Assembly (NCBI GenBank): GCA_030704615.1
Contig: CM060731.1
Coordinates: 88,204,756-88,268,755 of the forward strand
Direction of reading: 5' to 3'
DNA from: Takakia lepidozioides
Taxonomy: Eukaryota; Streptophyta; Takakiopsida; Takakiales; Takakiaceae
DNA: 64,000 nt
The notes under the pieces are model-generated. The model ran no database searches and was not told the DNA's origin. It was given only the letters and a program-made list of their open reading frames with translations. Positions within the stretch are counted from its first letter, which is position 1. Each line of letters opens with the position of its first letter. The translations under genes and the position numbers were made by a program. Below, piece by piece: positions 40,601 to 50,115 of this stretch.

Positions 40601-42857
40601 CCCGAGATGCAGAAACAATGGCATCCCGCGCATCTCGTTGGATGCCCGTGGTACCTGGACATGTCTGGCGGTATTGTTGACGAGTCTGAGAAAGATCTGC
40701 ACGCCTTGGCAGAAGAGAAGAGAAAGGAAAGACGTGTCCCTGCTGGGCCAAAGTCGGCAAAGGAATCTGCTGCTCTGGAAGAATCCAGAAAGGCAGCTGA
40801 GATGGCACAAAAGACGGTGGATGCAGCTGTGCAGGCCCAACAGAAGGGGTCGAAGAAGAGGACTTGCCAGCAAGGAGCAGCTGTTGTGACACCCGCCAAA
40901 ACGAAGAAGCAGAAACAGCCTGTTCAGGAAGAGGGTGAGGAAGAGGACTTCGATGGAGACTTTGCAACCAGCCCACCCCCCCAAACGCAGGCTGCCTCCC
41001 CTGTGCCCACCGTTGTCACCAGAGGCACGAGAACTGGCTCGGCAAAGAAGGCACTCTTCAACCCCCCAGGGGGGCACCCTTTCGAGCCGGTGGAAATGAA
41101 GAGGCCGAAAGTGGCTCCCGAAACTGTAGTCCAGTGTGTAAATGAGAGTTTCTTGGCGGCTTTGGATGGACGGGCAGCCAAGTTGGCATACCTGAAGACC
41201 ATGGAGGGTCTGAAGGGCAGAGCACTGAAGAAGGCGACTGCCGAAGAGCCTTCCGACACCCCAGGATTTCAGAATATGGTCTCGTTCTTTGAGAGGGTGT
41301 GTGCAGACAAGGATTGTAGGAGGGGCGGAAATGCCACCGAGTGGTCTTGCGATATGATCATCTTGGATATTCCGGACGGAGAGCCTGTGGAAGGACTGCA
41401 AGCTTTGCCATCTTGGAACAGGTACTCGGAGGACTTTTGGAAGAAAGGATTCGGGCTTGCCCGCATGGTGTTGGACGACAGAGGCTGTGTGGTTGTCCTG
41501 GCGAGCAGAGGAAAAAACACTCAGACAGGAATTGCGAAGTGGACCCGCAAGAGCGCCGTCCCGATTCTGAAAAAGAAGTGGACGTGCATCAACACACTGG
41601 GCCTTCGGTCGGAAGGGAAGAAGGTGATTACGACACTGGCACTCGTCCATTCATTTGCTTGGGTGTTTTCAAATGCGGTGCCGCATTCGGTTTCTAATCG
41701 TTTTCCCCCTGTGTATGCAGACGAAGCAGTTCGATGCATACTGCTTTGTGAAGGAGAACTCCACCTTTGCTTTCCGGAAGGAGGGAGGAAAGGTTGACCC
41801 GAACTGCGACCCACTCAATTACGACGTTTTGTTCAACAACGTTCCCACGGAACTTCTCCCTCATAGCCTCACTTCAACGGAACCCCTGCGGTACTCACGG
41901 ACTCGGAGCCCTGCCTTCATTCAGACAATTATGGAGACATGCACAGACGTGGAGGGCACAGTGCTCGACCTCATCTGTGGGACAGGTATGCAGAATCTTG
42001 ATCTATGCTGTTCTGCAAATTCTCGTTAGGATGTAGTTCGCAACATCTGAAGCGCCATGTGGTAATGTGTGGATGGCATTGTAACAGGTGCCTCAATGTG
42101 GGCTGGGCGGTTTTCCGACCGGCACCTCTTTGCCTACGAGGAGGATTCATCCGTGTGGGGATCCCATCTGGAGGGGCTGCAACAGAATGTGAAGGCTCCC
42201 GACAGAGCGGAAGTCTCCTCGGATTCGTCGGAGTCCGAGGAAGACACAGTGGACATTGATGCGGAGGAGAACCCGGAATACGAGTGAGTGCAAACATTGT
42301 AAGTTTGCAAAGCCTTCTGGGTCATTTATGTCAAACGAATTTCCCGACTGTGGTTCTCATTAGTCTCGTTGATGATTGTCATGTGCAGGATAGCAGGGTC
42401 CGGGTCGAAACATGTAGGGCCTACACTTCCTGCCAGGAAGAATGTCCCGTTCTTTGCGAGGGCCGATTTCATGACGAGCCCGGTGAGGGACTACTCCCTT
42501 CCTAGTTATGCAGCTAAACTCGCAAATACAGCGATTAGAAGAAGTGAGAATCCCAGTAAAGTAGAGCAGATTTTGGAGAGGGCTAGGGAGGACAGAAGGA
42601 TAAGGAAAGAGTTGGCAGCAGCTCAGACAGGTAGACGGGTACGAAAGTACATATGTGATTCAGCGGATGAGAGCGACGCAGACAGGGAGGAAGACGACCC
42701 AACGGAGGTGAGATGGACAGTTCCGCAAGGGGAAGATGGGATTTTCGAAAGCCTGGCCAACGAGCAGTCCGCTGGAGATGAGAGAGGCACTGAGGGGGTG
42801 GAGGATGAGCAGGACAGTCTAGAACAGGATGAGGATTCGGATGATTTTCAAGATTAA
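37646..42857 (+). CDS. ParB-like/DNA methyltransferase-like protein, intact ten-exon gene
   Basis: Exons: 37646-37816, 37920-39169, 39282-39471, 39572-39856, 39910-40056, 40140-40357, 40504-41623, 41721-41985, 42088-42283, 42389-42857; together 4,311 bases, a clean frame of 1,436 residues, with GT-AG at every junction. Exon 1 is basic (RRPRRKLRKLYFGRRPMPKGRK), a likely nuclear signal. A disordered Ser/Pro region follows, then a ParB-like segment (residues about 342-475) with FVWDGNHRLLAWWEYIKQNH, resembling the G-x-HR box of ParB/sulfiredoxin folds. Near residue 1037, DMIILDIPDG sits where beta-class N4/N6 amino-methyltransferases have DPPY/W (motif IV). Near residue 1208, RSPAFIQ...VLDLICGTGAS with RHLFAYEED fits motifs X and I of the SAM-binding fold. 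The tail is acidic. ParB plus methylase pairing is known in phage and bacterial proteins. Whether this one is catalytic is uncertain, because motif IV is D-I-P-D. Confidence 0.65.
39015..39055 (+). other. ParB-like DGNHR box in the intact gene
   Basis: WDGNHRLLAWW resembles the GxHR-x-x-A signature of ParB N-terminal domains. It is perfectly conserved in copies 1 and 2, which have otherwise decayed, so it was under constraint before they broke. Confidence 0.5.
41354..41380 (+). other. Motif IV-like site of the methyltransferase segment
   Basis: MIILDIPDG occupies the strand-4 position expected for D/N/S-P-P-Y/F/W. The second residue is I and the fourth D, so the aromatic residue that flips the base is absent. 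The same residues occur in copies 1 and 2. Confidence 0.45.
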
Positions 42858-42887
42858 TAGAATTTTAATGAAGTCTCTGTAAATGTA

Positions 42888-43430
42888 AATTCTCTTCCAG
42901 AGTATATAAAGGAAATTCTGCCCGACATTCGTGACCCCTCTCCAGTGTGCATTCCAGCCACACAATCGCCCAAACCACGACGCTCCCAAAATCAGAAATG
43001 GGGCACCGCATTTCCAAAACAGGGGAACTCTAAGAACCTCTTTTGGAAATGCGGCACCGCATTTCCAAAACAGGGGAGGGACTAAATTTTCCATTTCAAT
43101 GTTGGCATAGTAAAAAGTAATCTGAATTGGAAATGCGGTGCCGCATTTCCAAAATTTCCTTTGTCCACACGCCAGTTTTGGCCTCTCCCGCTCATCGCAT
43201 GGATGCCACCACGCTTACAGAGGTCGAACAACGAGGTCGAGCAAGGAGGTCGAGATGGCGGGATTGAAAATGCGGTGCCGCATTTCAGTATTGGGGATGG
43301 TCGTTGTTCGAACTGCAGGCCCATCAGCAAAAAATTGGCACCGCATTCCATTGTAAAAAAAAGTCGATGACGGACATGGAAATGCGGCGCCGCATTTCCA
43401 GAACGGACATCGCAATTTGTCCATTTGCAG
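42888..43430. repeat. Palindrome array G downstream of the intact gene
   Basis: About six palindromes of the AAATGCGGNNCCGCATTT type, between the stop of the methyltransferase gene and truncated gene S. It is shorter than arrays C and E because a deletion joins it directly to gene S at 43430. Confidence 0.85.
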
Positions 43431-43837
43431 CGCCAAAGCGAGGCCGTGCGTGATCTGTCCGGCATCCCTTTCCAGCTTGGTATATCGAGGTCAACAATTT
43501 TCAGGACCCACGGACCGCACTGACCCTCGCCCTCACCTCGCTCAAAGCGGTAATAGCCCTCCAGATACTCCATTGCGCGCAAAGACTCTTGCTTGATTCC
43601 AGCAGCGTCTGTGAAAACAGAGAGGCAGACAATGATGTCTCCTGATTCTGGTTTGAACATAGCATAATCGTGGCCATGATAAGGGCAGTCGGCTGGATTT
43701 CGGCGGCACGGCATCCTTGAAAAAGAGTAGCGGAGTACGCTCAATGACAGCAGCTCCCGGATGGAGGAGGAGCAGCGCGGTGGCTGGAAAAAGTTCAAGC
43801 TAACGCTGCAATTCCTCACAAACACTCCAGGGCACAT
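43431..43837 (-). pseudogene. Pair gene S, copy 3, C-terminal part deleted
   Basis: Open from MCPGVFVRNCSVSLNFF at 43837 through SRMPCRRNPADCPYHGHDYAMF, SGDIIVCLSVFTDAAG, YLEGYYRFERGEGEG and ASLWR, then it runs into palindrome array G. The NCCQW, YGDIR, DGG-I and NELVLR blocks are missing. The junction sequence TTTGCAGCGCCAAAG combines TTTGCAG of the array (compare 29490, reversed) with CAGCGCC of the gene (compare 13320, reversed), so CAG is shared. Confidence 0.8.
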
Positions 43838-43997
43838 TTAAATTTCCCCCCTACAGGATCCTGGACCGATGAAGATTGGCTGCTGCATAAATGTAGCTGT
43901 TTCTGTTTCCTACCCTGCCATGCAAACTATGGGCAGTCACTGCCAGGTGGGCCAATAGCCACTGGACACGACGAAGTCCATCCCCTCTTCGATGTAA
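43838..43997. promoter_or_regulatory. Shared intergenic region of gene pair L/S, copy 3
   Basis: A conserved 160-bp spacer with GAAATTTAAATG next to the gene S start. The palindrome-like TGTAAATGCGGCGCCGAATT at the other side overlaps the first ATG of gene L. A bidirectional promoter is inferred from the gene layout. Confidence 0.4.
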
Positions 43998-44828
43998 ATG
44001 CGGCGCCGAATTTCCATCCGGGGGGATGGACTTCGGTGGCAGATCTCAAACTATAACTTGTTGATGAGAAAGATGTATGGCTTCATCCACCGCTGCCGTG
44101 ATGAACACGTTCCACCTCCGTCGGTGGGTACGTGTGACCCAGATGCTCCATTATTGGAGGCCGGACTGCTCTTCCGCTTCGTATCATTTCCAAAATCTAA
44201 GGGCTTCGTAGCTGTCCGCAAGGTCATCGGCATCCAAGTCGTCCTCAGGTCCTCCTTTGCAAGGATGCCGTGCTTCCGGAACCGGGACGACTGCCCCTTT
44301 GGAGGCATCGATTATGCAATGTATTCGGCCACATCGGGAGACATTGTTATCTGGTACACAGATTACACAGAAGATACTGGTTCGATTGTGGAAACATTGG
44401 TGGCTTTTGAGTATATCGTAGGCCACTACGCCTTCGAGCGGGGTGACGATCTTGGTCTGAGGAGTCCGTGGCTCCTGTGCATCCTCGATTCCGATTTTCC
44501 CAGTTACGACGGTCACCCATGCAGAAGAAGGCGCACTGCTATGCTGTTGCGGTGGAACTGCTGCCACTGGACGTGGGTGGACTCCATCGGAGAGACCTAT
44601 TCTCCTCGAGGAGTGCGCTCCTCTTCTCCATTGTATGGGGACATTCGCATTGGTGTGGACGACGAAAACGTGAAGATTTCCATATTCGATGGTGGTATGA
44701 TTGAAGGGCAGGACATTGTGGTGAACATCACTAGGGGCGGTACAACGGCTGCAATCGACTTTACATGGAGGAGCCCCATGACTCATGAGCTAGTTCTGAG
44801 AGCAGTCGAAGTCCCATTGACAACGTGA
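43998..44828 (+). CDS. Pair gene L (unknown family), intact copy 3
   Basis: Open frame of 276 codons, close to the 19200-20036 copy (most differences are single residues). Order of conserved blocks: DGLRWQISNYN, CDPDAPLLEAGLLFRF, SFARMPCFRNRDDCPFG, IDYAMYSATSGDIVIWYTDY, AFEYIVGHYAFERGD, CRRRRTAMLLRWNCCHW, YGDIRIGVDDENVKIS, FDGGMIEGQDIVVN and LVLRAVEVPLTT. The first ATG is part of a palindrome; the later MRKMYG is another candidate start. I do not recognise the fold. Because two of three gene L copies stay open while gene S copies are broken by independent events, L may still be expressed or be younger. It lies directly before the right end of the third element. Confidence 0.62.
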   Translation: MRRRISIRGDGLRWQISNYNLLMRKMYGFIHRCRDEHVPPPSVGTCDPDAPLLEAGLLFRFVSFPKSKGFVAVRKVIGIQVVLRSSFARMPCFRNRDDCPFGGIDYAMYSATSGDIVIWYTDYTEDTGSIVETLVAFEYIVGHYAFERGDDLGLRSPWLLCILDSDFPSYDGHPCRRRRTAMLLRWNCCHWTWVDSIGETYSPRGVRSSSPLYGDIRIGVDDENVKISIFDGGMIEGQDIVVNITRGGTTAAIDFTWRSPMTHELVLRAVEVPLTT

Positions 44829-45291
44829 CTTGTATTCAGTAGGCACAGGGCTCAAGATTTGATGGCACAATCAGCACAGTAGACGTGCTTCAAATGCAAT
44901 TCATGTGGATCAATAAAAACCTCATTGTGCCCTCTTTTTATTCTATTCTGTGTCCATCGTTCCGAGAATGCGTCATTGCTCATTTCGTTTGGGATTGGGA
45001 GTGTGGGTGAATTTTGCAAATGGCTGGTAGGCTGAAATGGGCCCCCATTGTACAGAGCAGTACCACCCTACCATTCGCGAAACATTGCCTTTCAATATAT
45101 AATTCTAAATAACATTGCCGAACCTCCTTCATCGGGAGGTCCTTCTCCCCCTATGACCGTGGCACCCTAAACCCTATTCCCGCGGACACTCATTTCCGGA
45201 AAATAGTGCTGCTCATGTTTTTTTCCACACTTACGACTCTGCTCATGGCTCATGCCGCTCATGGCTCATGGCTCATGAAATAGCAGCCCCC
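44829..45291 (+). repeat. Right terminal region of the third element
   Basis: Same block as 14707-15169, with CCCTAAACCCTAT at 45165-45177, CATGCCGCTCATG units and the end ATGAAATAGCAGCCCCC. Only 28 bp later the minus-strand retrotransposon ORF ends, so the element sits against, or was inserted into, the retrotransposon's 3' part. Confidence 0.7.
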
Positions 45292-45318
45292 CCTCTCAAA
45301 AAGCCGTGTCCTCACGGT

Positions 45319-48045
45319 TTACTGATTGGGATTAGCAAACCTTTGTGAGCGAGCACCTTTCTGACGTTGAGAGTTTCGTGGCGGACTGTGTGTACGAGCC
45401 CGAGGTCTGTCACTGGTTGACGGAGATGATTGAACACTACCTGGATATGTGAGGCCCTCTGGAGGCTGATATCGAGGTAACCTTTCAGGCATAGGAGACC
45501 CCCGTCGCTTCTTCTCTGCCATCTGAATTGCATAGTCTTCTCCCATGTCAAAAGAGTCCGCTGAAGAAACAGTTGTATCAGAATCCTCATTGCCTCTCGG
45601 GTGTTTTAATTGTCGAACTTTTTGTGGAATCCTGTAGGGCATACAATGTTGTCCTACCATGTCTGGAAGTTTATATTTTAAAACTTGGTATAAACGCTGA
45701 ACTGCAAAATTGGTGAAGACACTGAGCTCCTTGTCTGTCCAGGTGAGTGGGGTACCAATGACTTGTGACTTGTTCAAGTATTTCCATGCCACATGTGCCT
45801 TATAGAAAATATCATCAATGCCGAATTTTTGTGTTGACAAATTGTTCCAGGCTGCCTGAAACCATGAACGAATTTGAGAATCGTTTTGCATCATAACTTT
45901 TGGCTCATATAGGTACATATGAGGTGGCACTGAAGGTAAGACCCAATGATCCCCACTGGAATAACTCAGAAAGCGCGCTTGCATCTTTTGCTGCTCAATG
46001 TGATAACATACCAGAAAACAAGCAGCGTAGTATAATCCACATCCCATGACAATACTCGCTACCTCCTTGGTCCTGGTATAAATGAATCCATGTACAACTT
46101 GGAAGGCAATTAATTCCCTCAACATTGTACCTGCCTCATGCCAATATTGTGCAAAGTGATGATCTTCAATTGGTCGATTGTTCGGAAGAACTTTTGTCCT
46201 AGTTGCCACTGGCAGCCAAATGCGCATGATTTGGTAGTAATGTGCAAATGACTGCGGAGGACTAAATTCTTTCCAAGCCAAATCTAACATGATGGGAATT
46301 TGGTTGAAGGGCAGAATCATAGCTCTACTGTACTCCCTTGCAGGTGGAGTTTTAGGTGGGTTAAAAGCAGCATTGCCCCATACCTCAGGCTGTGGTGGCT
46401 GTGGTGTGGCTGTAGTAACAACAGGGTCAGCTACTGGCACAGTGACTTGTTGTGGTGTTGGTGGCACTGGCTCTTGTATCATTGGCATCTCCTGCACCTC
46501 CTGTGAAGAAGACTGAAAAGCCAAAGTTCTGGCTTGTAAATAAGAAGCCATTAGCTGTTCCTTAGGTACACAGACTCTGTTGTCGATATTTGAATTGAGG
46601 TCCTCCACTTGAGTCTGCAGGCCGTCTACATCCTCCTGTAACTCCGCTATCCTACTATAGATATTGTCTATAGTAGTTGTGGCAATGTTTTGCACTTGCA
46701 GTCTGAGCTCATTCATCTCGCTTTGGGTGAGCTTTCGTGGTGCTTTGCCCTCCACTGGCCCTTGTGCTAACCAGACCTGCATAAGGTGGTTATCCACCAA
46801 GTTGCTTGTGGTTCCTCTGAGAGTGTGCTCTTCTCTGAGTTTGTACACATCTAACTGCTGTTGTAAAGCCTCCATGCGCTTCGCATGAGGTTCAACCAAA
46901 TTTGCATAGGCAGCAAGCAGATTATTGGCTTCCTTCCAAGCTCTGTTAGCGACCGAGATTTCATTTCTTTTGGCCATGACTGTTTGTTGCAACTCCAGGA
47001 TGTGCCTCTCTTGGTCAGCTTCAACCTGCCTGTATTGCTTGAAAGTATCCTCATTGCGACAGATTGTATTCTTCATATCGACAATGAGTTTCATTTGCTC
47101 AAAATTCTCTTCCTCTGCCTTCGTACATTTTTCCGCTTGACTGTTTATTTCTTTTGTAGATTGGTCAAGCATAGTTGTGAGTGTAGCACATTGTATGGCC
47201 ATCTTGTCATGCACTGTCTGCAACTCCATATGTAGTGCATTCACTTCTTGCAATTTGCTTTCATGCTTCACCTGCATTTGGTATAGCTGTTGCTTATGTT
47301 TTTCGTGCAAGTGGTCTTGTGCGAGGCCTGCCTCAATCAATTGTTCCTTGGCCAATTGCAAAGCCGCTTCTGTACTCTCCAAGTCTTGCTGCATTTTGAG
47401 AGTGACCTCTTCATCGACCTTGTTTGCACACTCTGTGGCAAGTCGAGCCTCAAACTCTTTCCTGAGTTCCTCCCTCAAAGCTGCCAATTGAGTAGTGGGA
47501 ACATGGGATTTGACATAAGTACCCAACAAATTCAGTGTCCTGCTTATGGAACTCATAAGCATAGCCTGTTGAGGGTCATCTTGGTGAGCTTGCTGCTGTT
47601 CTCCCTGATCCTCAACAGTGTGATGCCTTACGAACCATTCAGGCCATTGCCCCACCAGATTTTCTTCCTGAACCACTTCATCCGTCACCGGTGTTGCAGT
47701 GTCTTGACATTCTACCTGTGGTACCTCCGTCACAGGTGTGTGTATTATATGCATCGCAGGGTTTCCCCTGGACAATTGTTGCACCTCCGGAATCACTATG
47801 TCCTTGACCATACCAGAATATTCATAGAGAATGTCCCCCTTCTCAATTTCTGCCACCACCTGTTCTGTAGTGGGAATATCTAACCCTTCTTTTTCTAAAT
47901 CAATTATTTCTGGTTGAACTGCATGGACAACTTGTGGTAACCCTGTGACAAGCCGATCCTCTGGCTGTGATGGCTGTGATACTGAAGTAACTTCCTCTTC
48001 CCTCTCTGAAGGTCCTGCTTCCAGTAATAGCAGTTCTCTGTGTTG
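45319..48045 (-). CDS. Retrotransposon extra ORF, coiled-coil protein (3' block)
   Basis: Open from the stop codon at 48048-48046 down to 45319, about 908 codons, in the same phase as the preceding block. Around residues 170-400 it is a long coiled coil (for example LREELRKEFEARLATE and LESTEAALQLAKEQLIEAG). The C-terminal third is a conserved-looking globular part with AREYSRAMILPFNQIPI, FAHYYQIMRIWLP, HHFAQYWHEAG and a tail rich in Ser, Pro and Arg (RARTHSPPRNSQRQK). I recognise no enzyme domain. Position after integrase fits the additional ORFs of some plant Gypsy lineages, whose functions are unclear. There is no ATG near its start, consistent with being the continuation of the upstream block after a nonsense codon. 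Confidence 0.6.
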   Translation of the reverse strand, partial: QHRELLLLEAGPSEREEEVTSVSQPSQPEDRLVTGLPQVVHAVQPEIIDLEKEGLDIPTTEQVVAEIEKGDILYEYSGMVKDIVIPEVQQLSRGNPAMHIIHTPVTEVPQVECQDTATPVTDEVVQEENLVGQWPEWFVRHHTVEDQGEQQQAHQDDPQQAMLMSSISRTLNLLGTYVKSHVPTTQLAALREELRKEFEARLATECANKVDEEVTLKMQQDLESTEAALQLAKEQLIEAGLAQDHLHEKHKQQLYQMQVKHESKLQEVNALHMELQTVHDKMAIQCATLTTMLDQSTKEINSQAEKCTKAEEENFEQMKLIVDMKNTICRNEDTFKQYRQVEADQERHILELQQTVMAKRNEISVANRAWKEANNLLAAYANLVEPHAKRMEALQQQLDVYKLREEHTLRGTTSNLVDNHLMQVWLAQGPVEGKAPRKLTQSEMNELRLQVQNIATTTIDNIYSRIAELQEDVDGLQTQVEDLNSNIDNRVCVPKEQLMASYLQARTLAFQSSSQEVQEMPMIQEPVPPTPQQVTVPVADPVVTTATPQPPQPEVWGNAAFNPPKTPPAREYSRAMILPFNQIPIMLDLAWKEFSPPQSFAHYYQIMRIWLPVATRTKVLPNNRPIEDHHFAQYWHEAGTMLRELIAFQVVHGFIYTRTKEVASIVMGCGLYYAACFLVCYHIEQQKMQARFLSYSSGDHWVLPSVPPHMYLYEPKVMMQNDSQIRSWFQAAWNNLSTQKFGIDDIFYKAHVAWKYLNKSQVIGTPLTWTDKELSVFTNFAVQRLYQVLKYKLPDMVGQHCMPYRIPQKVRQLKHPRGNEDSDTTVSSADSFDMGEDYAIQMAEKKRRGSPMPERLPRYQPPEGLTYPGSVQSSPSTSDRPRARTHSPPRNSQRQKGARSQRFANPNQ

Positions 48046-48048
48046 TTA
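48046..48048 (-). other. In-frame stop (TAA) between the two extra ORF blocks
   Basis: Both sides share one reading phase. The downstream frame stays open for about 900 codons without an early ATG, which argues for a nonsense mutation rather than a natural end. Confidence 0.6.
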
Positions 48049-50043
48049 TGCCCCTTCCTGCACAAAAACTTGGGAAACATTATCATGCGGATTCCGTGAA
48101 GCCAGTGGATCCGCCACTACAGTCTTTCCCCGCCTCTGTCTCTTATTCTCGGGTTGCCCTGCCAGTCCACCCTCACTGTGTGAAGAGTCTTGCTCTTCCA
48201 TTGCAGTGGTTTCTGGCTCAAACACTCCCATCTCCTTTCTTTCTCGCGCATCAAGCATGCCAGAATCAAGAATTATTTGAGCAATGATTGGGCCAGACAC
48301 TATGATAGGAGACTTTGCGGCAGTACCCTGTAATCTTTTCATCTCCTCTACCAGTGCGTTGTACATTATGTCCGCCCATTCTACCTCTTCTCCTCTGAGG
48401 GCTTTGAGTATTTCCTCTGTGAAGGATCTGCTCAAATACTGTTGGTTCTGTTTCATGGCAAACAGAACGTTCAATACCTGGCCTACCTCCTTTAGCCCTG
48501 GGTACACGGCCTTGGTACAAGCATAACCCTGAGTTTTAAAGAAACTCCCTTCTTGGAATAAGTCCCCTATTTGCAGTCTTGCCCTGTGCTCCTCCACATG
48601 CACCTGACCTGCTGGCAATCGAAACAATTGTTGTAGGTATAGGGGAGTAATTACTAATTCAACTCCCTTCACCGTTGTTGCTCCTGTCCTTGGCTCAAAG
48701 TTTTGCAAGAATTGTAACATGTACTGTCTATGGTGCAATGTCCAATCTTTGCTTTGCAATCCTTGCAATCGCAGCTCCTTCAGTAACTGTACCGCCTGTG
48801 GAGTAGCAATTGTTTGTTTCTGCAGGATTGTGGTGCTCTTCACCCTGATTTCCTCCATTCCTCTCACTCTCTTCATTCTAGACCCACAGAAATGTTTTGG
48901 CTGTAACAATTGAAGAAATGCCTGCAGGGCACAAAGCATAAACGTATGGTTGCCACAAAAACCTATGGGTAATTTCTTGTAAGCCTGCGGGGCTTGCAAG
49001 CATCGCTCAAGAGAAAAGATCTGCTCTGTTCTTTCGTCCGTATAGTCTGTTAGTTCCTCCATAGCTTCAAAGCTATAGCATTGATGGTTTGTCCCGTCGA
49101 GACGCCCGTTACTGACTCTTGCGCTTAATTTCCCTCCAATTTCTTGATCCCTTCTCTGGCTTTCTATTGGCTGTAACCGCTGTGACTGGATTTTAGATTT
49201 AATTTTCTTTAGTGGACTTTCCCTGCTGGACTGTCCACTAGGATAACACATGTGACAAGAGTTTCGCTTTTCTGTACTTGCCGTTTGTTCTGTTGCCCCT
49301 TTTCTGTATTCATTAATGCGCCCGCCATTCATCCAATTTGACGCGCTGATTAGGTATTTTGACGGCCATTCTTGTCCTCTTTCTTGATGACATCCGTTCT
49401 TGCACTTCCTTCTCAGCTGTGTGTTGCGCCCTGACTTCCACGTGTCCCTTTCTAAACTGGCTTCCGTCCTTTCTTCCGCCGGCCATTTCACTGAAGTTAT
49501 CCTGCGTCCACCTGTCACTGATTCTATGGATTGTGTAACCCTAGTAGGCTGTGTTAAGCTGTGACAGGCTGTGTCATACTGTGGTATGCCGTGATAGGCT
49601 GTGATACACTGTGGTAAGCTGTGATAGGCTGTGATGCACTGTGGTAAGCTGTGATAGGCTGTGACACGCTGTGGTAGGTCGTGATAGGCTGTGTTGCGTC
49701 GTGCTAGGCTGTGATATGCTGTGTCGCGCCGTGATGGGCTGTGATAGGCTGTGTCGCGCCTTGATGGGCTGTGATAGGCTGTGTCTCGTCGTGATGGGCT
49801 GTGATAGGCTGTGTCACGCTTGTTCTGCTCGCCCTGGTCATATATGCTCGGCCTAGCGACAAGTGCTCCATACTCCGTTGGTAATACTGGCGCAGCCCGT
49901 GACTGTTTTTGCGTTTGAACATGCAAATCGTGCTGCAATGGTTTGTCATGGATACCACTGTACCCCTTCAACTTATTAGCATTGACTCTTCCCAGCATCT
50001 CTTTGTTAATGGTTTGTAACATGGCGGTGTTGTTATCATACAT
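48046..50043 (-). CDS. Retrotransposon extra ORF, integrase tail and unknown domain (5' block)
   Basis: The first 40 codons (MYDNNTAMLQTINKEMLGRVNANKLKGY) continue the integrase C-terminal segment GPYAIQKMYDN of the pol region. Next come ten-residue repeats of the type DTAYHSPSRR and CITAYHSLPQ, encoded by the GGCTGTGA tandem repeat. Then follows a long region with FCGNHTFMLCALQAFLQLL, YMLQFLQNFEPRTGA and GVELVITPLYLQQLFRLP, which reads like a real folded domain but matches nothing I know. The block stops at TAA (48048-48046), directly followed in frame by codons of the next block, so both may once have been one protein of about 1,570 residues. Confidence 0.6.
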   Translation of the reverse strand: MYDNNTAMLQTINKEMLGRVNANKLKGYSGIHDKPLQHDLHVQTQKQSRAAPVLPTEYGALVARPSIYDQGEQNKRDTAYHSPSRRDTAYHSPSRRDTAYHSPSRRDTAYHSLARRNTAYHDLPQRVTAYHSLPQCITAYHSLPQCITAYHGIPQYDTACHSLTQPTRVTQSIESVTGGRRITSVKWPAEERTEASLERDTWKSGRNTQLRRKCKNGCHQERGQEWPSKYLISASNWMNGGRINEYRKGATEQTASTEKRNSCHMCYPSGQSSRESPLKKIKSKIQSQRLQPIESQRRDQEIGGKLSARVSNGRLDGTNHQCYSFEAMEELTDYTDERTEQIFSLERCLQAPQAYKKLPIGFCGNHTFMLCALQAFLQLLQPKHFCGSRMKRVRGMEEIRVKSTTILQKQTIATPQAVQLLKELRLQGLQSKDWTLHHRQYMLQFLQNFEPRTGATTVKGVELVITPLYLQQLFRLPAGQVHVEEHRARLQIGDLFQEGSFFKTQGYACTKAVYPGLKEVGQVLNVLFAMKQNQQYLSRSFTEEILKALRGEEVEWADIMYNALVEEMKRLQGTAAKSPIIVSGPIIAQIILDSGMLDARERKEMGVFEPETTAMEEQDSSHSEGGLAGQPENKRQRRGKTVVADPLASRNPHDNVSQVFVQEGA
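49540..49830. repeat. GGCTGTGA tandem repeat (internal)
   Basis: Tandem units of roughly 25 bp such as GGCTGTGATACACTGTGGTA, in the minus-strand reading frame of the extra ORF. A related repeat lies at 57240-57440. Confidence 0.85.
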
Positions 50044-50115
50044 CTTTTGTATGGCATAAGGTCCTTTCCATGGTGATTTAAGCTTAGAAGCTTTAATCTT
50101 TCATTTCTTCTACAA

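Noticed and set aside
18181-45291. Third element as one unit from 18181 to 45291 with Element 2 nested inside
   Set aside because: Orientation of the ends allows it, but neither the outer pair nor the nested pair shows matching flanking repeats, and the internal DNA at the break does not resume; kept only as a possibility.
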